From Candidatus Doudnabacteria bacterium RIFCSPHIGHO2_02_FULL_46_11 (GTDB taxonomy: Bacteria > Patescibacteriota > Doudnabacteria > UBA920 > 2-02-FULL-46-11): 8,390 bases of DNA. The stretch spans positions 32,186 to 40,575 of the forward strand of contig MFES01000030.1 in the NCBI GenBank assembly GCA_001779955.1, in the 5' to 3' direction. The notes below the pieces were generated by a model. The model ran no database searches. It was not told where the DNA came from and worked only from the letters and a program-made list of their open reading frames with translations. This document shows, piece by piece, positions 5,009 to 8,390 of this stretch. How positions within the stretch are numbered: the first letter of the stretch is position 1; every line of letters begins with the position of its first letter. The position numbers were made by a program, and so were the translations under genes.

Positions 5009-7567
5009 ATGTTTGAACCGACACAAACAGCATATGCCGACACTTTGAATTCGGGCGGCGCGGCCGGGTTCTGGCCTTATCTAGTATTCGGGCTGGCCTT
5101 GGTGATTGTAACAATTGTTTTAATGCGCCGCTTTACGGTTTTTCGCAGAAGCAAAATTTTCAAGTCGCTTGACCTGGTTTTTTTGGAAGTTCAGGTGCCG
5201 CGCGAGTCTTCGGAAGATAAATTCGGACAGGAAACAACCAAGCAGAACGAAAAAGAGCTTATCGGCATTGCCGAACAGCTTTATACCACGCTTTCGTTTC
5301 CCATTCCCGCCTGGTGGAAAAGATTTTGGTACGGACCGGAAGTTTTAACTTTTGAAATCGCGGCCTACAACAAGAAAATTCATTTTTACATTACCTGCGC
5401 CCGAAATGTTTTAAGCATTGTTGAGCGGCAGATTCATGCCCAATACCCCAAGGCCAGCGTTGAGGAAGTGGAGGGCTATCAGATGTTCAAACATGGGTAT
5501 TACGTTTCGGCGGCCGAATTGGTTTTGCAAAAAAGTTACGTCTATCCCATTAAAACCTATGAAGAACAGAATTCGGACCCGCTCAACGCCATAACCAACA
5601 CCATGAGCAAGCTTGTCGCCGATGAAAGCATGGCTCTGCAGATTTTGCTTGCGCCGGCTCAAGAAAAATGGGGCATGAAGCCGCGCCGCTATGCCCACGA
5701 GATTCAGCAGGGCAAAATACCTTCTGATGTGGTCATTGGCGCGGGCCTAAAAATGGCGCATGAGGCGCGCGATACTATGCTTGTGGGCGTGGATGGTTTA
5801 GTCGGACGGAACAGCCGGAACATGCCGGGCGGACAGCCAAAATCTGTTTCGCTCACGCCCATGCAGCAGGAAACCGTCAAAAAGTTTGAAGAAAAAGCCG
5901 GCAAAATTTTCTTTCACGCAAATATTCGCTTAATTGCCAGCTCCGATTCAAAACAAATGGCTGACAGCCATTTAAACAGCCTGCTTACGTCTTTTACCCA
6001 GTACAGCATGCCGCCCTTCAACGGTTTTCGCGTAAAAAGCAAAAATACAAAAAAACTGATAAAAGATTTTATCCTGCGCAGTTTCCGCAGGAAGAAAATG
6101 ATTCTAAACACAGCCGAGCTGTCGTCTATCTGGCACCCGCCGACCAAGTTCACGGAAACTCCCAACATTTGCTGGCTGACAAGCCGCAAGGCCCCGGCGC
6201 CGGTCAATCTGCCGGAAACAGGCTTGCTTTTGGGCATTAATGATTATCGCGGCGTAGCCACGCCTATTTATATTTCCGAAGATGATCGCTTGCGCCATTT
6301 GTACGTTATTGGCCGAACCGGCGTGGGAAAAACGGAGATTATGAAAAACATGGCCGCCCAGGACATTAAAAACGGCAAAGGCGTTTGCGTGGTTGACCCG
6401 CACGGCGATTTTATAGAAGACATATTAAGCATTATCCCCAGGGAACGCGCCGAGGACGTAATTCTTTTTGACCCAAGCGACCTCGAGCGGCCGCTTGGCC
6501 TTAACATGCTAGACGTTAAGGACGAGCGTCATAAGGATTTTATCGTGCAGGAAATGCTGGCCATTTTTGAGAAACTTTTTCCGCCGGAGGTTATTGGCCC
6601 GATGTTCGAGCACAATATGAGAAACGTAATGCTCACGCTTGTCGCCGACCCCGCCGACCCGGGTACCCTGGTAGAAATTCCGCGCATGTTTACCGACCCG
6701 GTATTCCAAAAAAAGTTTGTCGAGCGGCTGAAAGACCCAACCGTTCTTTCTTTCTGGGAGCAGGAAATGGCCAAGACCTCCGATTTTCATAAATCAGAAA
6801 TGCTCGGCTATTTGATAAGCAAGGTTGGGCGGTTCGTGGAAAATACAATGATGAGGAATATAATAGGGCAAAAGCGAAGCGCTTTGGACTTTCGCCAAAT
6901 TATGGATACCGGAAAAATATTATTGGTCAATTTATCCAAGGGCAAGATCGGCGAACTCAATGCAAAATTATTAGGTCTTATAATAGTCAGCAAGATCCAG
7001 ATGGCGGCAATGTCGCGGGCCGACATTCCCGAGGATCAGCGCAAGCATTTTTATCTTTATGTAGATGAATTTCAGAATTTCGTTACCGATTCGTTTGCGA
7101 CGATTCTTTCTGAAGCGCGCAAATACCGGTTGGGGCTGACCATAGCGCACCAGTATATGGGCCAGCTTAGCGCCGAAAAGCCGGGCAGTTCGGTTAGCGA
7201 TTCTAAGGTTCGCGAAGCGGTCTTCGGCAACGTCGGCAGTATGATTTGTTTCCGCATAGGCGTGGACGATGCCGAGGTAATGGCTAAAGAAATGTCTCCG
7301 GTATTTACGGAATTCGACGTGGTAAACATTGAGCGGTTCCACGCTTACCTCAAACTTATGATAAACAGCACCGTGAGCCGCCCTTTTAGCATGCGCACTT
7401 TGCCTTTTGAGAGAATTAATGACGCTCAAACCATTCAGGCCATAAAACAGTTGTCGCGCCTAAAATACGGCCACAGCCGGGCAGAGGTGGAACAAGACAT
7501 ATTAGAGCGGAGCCAATTGCAAAAAATATCGCTTGAACCCAAAGAAACGACAGAAAGGTTTGCTTAA
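5009..7567 (+). CDS. Membrane-anchored VirD4/TraG-type ATPase (type IV secretion coupling-protein-like)
   Basis: 852 residues. One membrane span at about 21-39 (FWPYLVFGLALVIVTIVLM) is followed by RRFTVFRRSK, which by the positive-inside rule places the large C-terminal part in the cytoplasm. Residues 50-400 form a long N-terminal region (LEVQVPRESSEDKFG, then VLTFEIAAYNKKIHFYITC and YPIKTYEEQNSDPLNAIT) that I remember from CPR orphan TraD/TraG-like proteins. The motor follows: Walker A GRTGVGKT at 435-442, VVDPHGD at 461-467, Walker B FYLYVDEFQN at 681-690, and a RecA-type segment ARKYRLGLTIAHQYMGQL at 703-720. All catalytic motifs look intact. Proteins of this class are hexameric pumps that feed DNA or proteins into a membrane channel. 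No relaxase, VirB4 or channel gene is in the window, so conjugation is not shown; DNA uptake or protein export are alternatives. ATG 5009 abuts the preceding stop and has no Shine-Dalgarno. Confidence 0.9.
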   Translation: MFEPTQTAYADTLNSGGAAGFWPYLVFGLALVIVTIVLMRRFTVFRRSKIFKSLDLVFLEVQVPRESSEDKFGQETTKQNEKELIGIAEQLYTTLSFPIPAWWKRFWYGPEVLTFEIAAYNKKIHFYITCARNVLSIVERQIHAQYPKASVEEVEGYQMFKHGYYVSAAELVLQKSYVYPIKTYEEQNSDPLNAITNTMSKLVADESMALQILLAPAQEKWGMKPRRYAHEIQQGKIPSDVVIGAGLKMAHEARDTMLVGVDGLVGRNSRNMPGGQPKSVSLTPMQQETVKKFEEKAGKIFFHANIRLIASSDSKQMADSHLNSLLTSFTQYSMPPFNGFRVKSKNTKKLIKDFILRSFRRKKMILNTAELSSIWHPPTKFTETPNICWLTSRKAPAPVNLPETGLLLGINDYRGVATPIYISEDDRLRHLYVIGRTGVGKTEIMKNMAAQDIKNGKGVCVVDPHGDFIEDILSIIPRERAEDVILFDPSDLERPLGLNMLDVKDERHKDFIVQEMLAIFEKLFPPEVIGPMFEHNMRNVMLTLVADPADPGTLVEIPRMFTDPVFQKKFVERLKDPTVLSFWEQEMAKTSDFHKSEMLGYLISKVGRFVENTMMRNIIGQKRSALDFRQIMDTGKILLVNLSKGKIGELNAKLLGLIIVSKIQMAAMSRADIPEDQRKHFYLYVDEFQNFVTDSFATILSEARKYRLGLTIAHQYMGQLSAEKPGSSVSDSKVREAVFGNVGSMICFRIGVDDAEVMAKEMSPVFTEFDVVNIERFHAYLKLMINSTVSRPFSMRTLPFERINDAQTIQAIKQLSRLKYGHSRAEVEQDILERSQLQKISLEPKETTERFA

Positions 7568-7589
7568 TTTAGATGGGTTACGCTATAAT
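7560..7589 (+). promoter_or_regulatory. Possible upstream promoter
   Basis: A perfect TATAAT (7584-7589) follows a weak -35-like TTGCTT (7560-7565, 3/6 match) with an 18-base spacer. It starts inside the last codons of the ATPase gene. If active, it would produce a leader of about 370 bases for the gene at 7967. The sequence is AT-rich, so this may be chance. Confidence 0.3.
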
Positions 7590-7706
7590 ATATCTAGTTT
7601 TTATTAGTTCGAGTGCTTCTCCTCGACTGTTGACCCCCTCACGAAAGTACAAGAAAAGAAACGAATTTATTGTTTAATTTCGCTTTCCCTGGCCTTTCGC
7701 ACCGGG

Positions 7707-7735
7707 TTGACAAAAACCTCAAAAGAAACTAAAAT
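7707..7735 (+). promoter_or_regulatory. Strong sigma70-type promoter for the last gene
   Basis: A perfect -35 TTGACA (7707-7712) is followed, after exactly 17 bases, by TAAAAT (7730-7735), a 5/6 match to the -10. This is the best promoter in the window. Transcription should begin at about 7741-7743, leaving a leader of roughly 225 bases before the GTG at 7967, far longer than the 2-25 base leaders predicted elsewhere in the window. Confidence 0.75.
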
Positions 7736-7776
7736 AAAGCGGCTTTTCAAAAAAAGTAAAAGTATTATTAAATCAT

Positions 7777-7802
7777 AAAAACGGCTTTGGCCCGTGATTT
7801 TT
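7777..7802 (+). terminator. Weak attenuator-like hairpin in the leader
   Basis: ACGG (7781-7784) pairs with CCGT (7792-7795) around a 7-base loop. After a two-base bulge, AAAA (7777-7780) can pair into the T5 tract at 7798-7802. The shape is that of a small intrinsic terminator just after the predicted transcription start, but a 4 bp GC core is weak and termination would be partial at best. Confidence 0.25.
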
Positions 7803-7836
7803 GGTCAAAACGCAAAAACACATGAACCCCGTTATA

Positions 7837-7957
7837 CTACCTCGATTGTTCTCCTATCAATCTTGGGTCTAGGAAAGCCATACGGGTTAAAGAAAGGAAA
7901 GATAAAAAGCTTCGTTAAGCTCGGGTCAAACAGAAAAGCCCAAGATTATCGAGGTAG
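7837..7957 (+). promoter_or_regulatory. Structured leader RNA whose long stem sequesters the Shine-Dalgarno
   Basis: CTACCTCGAT (7837-7846) is the exact reverse complement of ATCGAGGTAG (7948-7957), and AATCTTGGG (7859-7867) is the exact reverse complement of CCCAAGATT (7939-7947). The 3' halves are contiguous; the 5' halves are separated by a 12-base bulge (TGTTCTCCTATC). Together they form 19 pairs closing a loop of about 70 bases. Inside the loop, AGCTT-CGTT-AAGCT (7908-7921) makes a 5 bp hairpin. The GAGGT Shine-Dalgarno of the next gene (7951-7955) lies in the 3' strand, so the closed stem should block translation. AACCCCGTTAT (7825-7835) can also pair with ATACGGGTT (7880-7888) as 9 pairs with two single-base bulges, which would form a pseudoknot. 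I recognise no known riboswitch class. Confidence 0.6.
7951..7955 (+). promoter_or_regulatory. Shine-Dalgarno site of the last gene, inside a stem
   Basis: GAGGT is the clearest ribosome binding site in the window and lies 11 bases before GTG 7967. It helps decide that start, because an in-frame TAG at 7955-7957 excludes any earlier one. It is fully paired in the predicted leader stem. Confidence 0.6.
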
Positions 7958-7966
7958 ATATACAGG

Positions 7967-8390
7967 GTGAACGACATTTCGAATATTGCCCGCATCCAGC
8001 AGCTGCTTGAAAGCATGGAAAAAGAGCTGGAAATGGCAAAACAGCTGCTGTCGCAGATGGTCGGAGAAGTGCCAGAAGCGGGAAGTTCAGACGAAAAAGA
8101 AACAATCGCCTCAAAAGCAAAATTTCTATCCGTATCTGAAGGCGGTAAAGTTATTGAGGGTGTTTTTGACGGGCAAAACATGGTTGGGCCTGACGGCAGG
8201 ATTTATCCGGTTCCGTCAAACTACGCCTCAAAAAGCAAGCTCGTTGAAGGCGACGTTTTAAAACTGACCATTGCCCCGGACGGCAGCTTTATCTATAAAC
8301 AAATCGGACCGGCTGACCGAAAAAGAATTTTGGGGGTTTTGGTTCAGGATGAAAAAGGCGATTACCGGGTCGTGGCCGAGGGTAAATCGT
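7967..8390 (+). CDS. CPR-type conserved hypothetical protein with coiled-coil N-terminus (runs off right edge)
   Basis: 141 complete codons are visible from GTG 7967 to the window edge, with no stop. Residues 4-32 form a short amphipathic helix or coiled coil (ISNIARIQQLLESMEKELEMA), then comes an acidic linker (33-50). From about residue 51 there is a beta-rich region with VIEGVFDGQNMVGPDGR, YPVPSNYASKSKLVEGD and GSFIYKQIGPADRKRILG. I remember close relatives in Parcubacteria genomes, often labelled 50S ribosomal protein L7/L12; the visible sequence does not look like true L7/L12, so I leave it unnamed. The YASKSKLVEGD segment with its alternating strands suggests a small beta-barrel, possibly nucleic-acid binding; this is inference. 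It follows a strong promoter and a long structured leader, so expression is probably controlled at translation. The start is supported by the GAGGT site and an upstream in-frame TAG. Confidence 0.8.
   Translation, partial: MNDISNIARIQQLLESMEKELEMAKQLLSQMVGEVPEAGSSDEKETIASKAKFLSVSEGGKVIEGVFDGQNMVGPDGRIYPVPSNYASKSKLVEGDVLKLTIAPDGSFIYKQIGPADRKRILGVLVQDEKGDYRVVAEGKS

Larger units (their letters stand above)
7568..7966 (+). other. 399-base region without a confident gene: promoters and a structured leader
   Basis: This AT-rich gap separates the ATPase operon from the last gene. It holds a TATAAT at 7584-7589, a near-consensus promoter at 7707-7735, a weak attenuator-like hairpin at about 7777-7802 and a long-range stem at 7837-7957. 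I see no convincing terminator for the upstream operon: TCGAG/CTCGA (7609-7626) makes only 5 bp and has no T-tract. Two short open frames (7573-7677 and 7794-7970) are discussed as findings. No tRNA, CRISPR or insertion sequence is seen. Confidence 0.7.

Noticed and set aside
7609..7626. TCGAG/CTCGA hairpin after the ATPase gene as the operon terminator.
   Set aside because: It has only 5 bp with an 8-base loop, and no T-tract follows.
7833..7838. TATACT as a -10 box just before the leader stem.
   Set aside because: There is no usable -35 at 16-18 bases and no extended TG. A start there would also leave out the 5' strand of the stem.
7837..7957. RNase P RNA look-alike: AGGAAAG near the 5' side, ACAGAA just before a P2-P1-like double stem on the 3' side.
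   Set aside because: The region between the stems is only about 70 bases. RNase P RNA needs the P3, P4 and P5-P15 elements and is far longer, and the conserved GGAAAGUCCGGGC core is not present.
7837..7957. A 5S rRNA-sized (121-base) element closed by a 10 bp terminal helix.
   Set aside because: None of the conserved internal 5S sequences (such as the CCGAAC loop) are present, and the 3' strand serves as a ribosome binding site.
7915..8181. An 88-codon open frame on the minus strand opposite the last gene.
   Set aside because: Its serine-rich translation is the typical shadow of a Lys/Glu/Ala-rich coding strand; the plus-strand frame has a ribosome binding site, promoter and familiar motifs.

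Overview
The window looks like bacterial chromosome from a Candidate Phyla Radiation (Patescibacteria, probably Parcubacteria-like) genome. This placement is inferred from protein style: an orphan VirD4/TraG-type ATPase with a long non-standard N-terminal half, a CysRS with an unusual zinc-site loop, and a last gene of a type I remember mainly from Parcubacteria. It is not proved by any marker here. Genes are tightly packed, few have a clear Shine-Dalgarno (SD) sequence, and several neighbours overlap by 1-4 bases.

Left part, minus strand (1-3010): cysS (cysteinyl-tRNA synthetase), then dnaB (replicative helicase), then the first 32 codons of recR, which runs off the left edge. dnaB and recR are 3 bases apart. 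A 115-base gap between cysS and dnaB holds a probable dnaB promoter and a hairpin. The 111-base gap at 3011-3121 is a divergent promoter region serving cysS leftwards and the next operon rightwards.

Middle, plus strand (3122-7567): five genes behind an extended -10 promoter, joined by ATGA, ATGA, TGATG and TAA-ATG junctions. The first four encode small, mostly soluble proteins of 147, 145, 104 and 232 residues with no recognised function. The fifth encodes an 852-residue membrane-anchored ATPase with intact Walker A and B motifs. The tight coupling suggests one complex built around a DNA- or protein-translocating motor, but no other type IV secretion gene is in view.

Right part (7568-8390): a 399-base stretch with no confident gene contains a near-consensus sigma70-type promoter (TTGACA, 17 bases, TAAAAT) and a leader of about 225 bases. 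A long-range 10 + 9 bp stem in that leader captures the SD of the last gene. That gene starts at GTG 7967 and runs off the right edge. The leader is the best candidate for an undescribed regulatory RNA here; the five-gene ATPase operon is the best candidate for an undescribed protein system.
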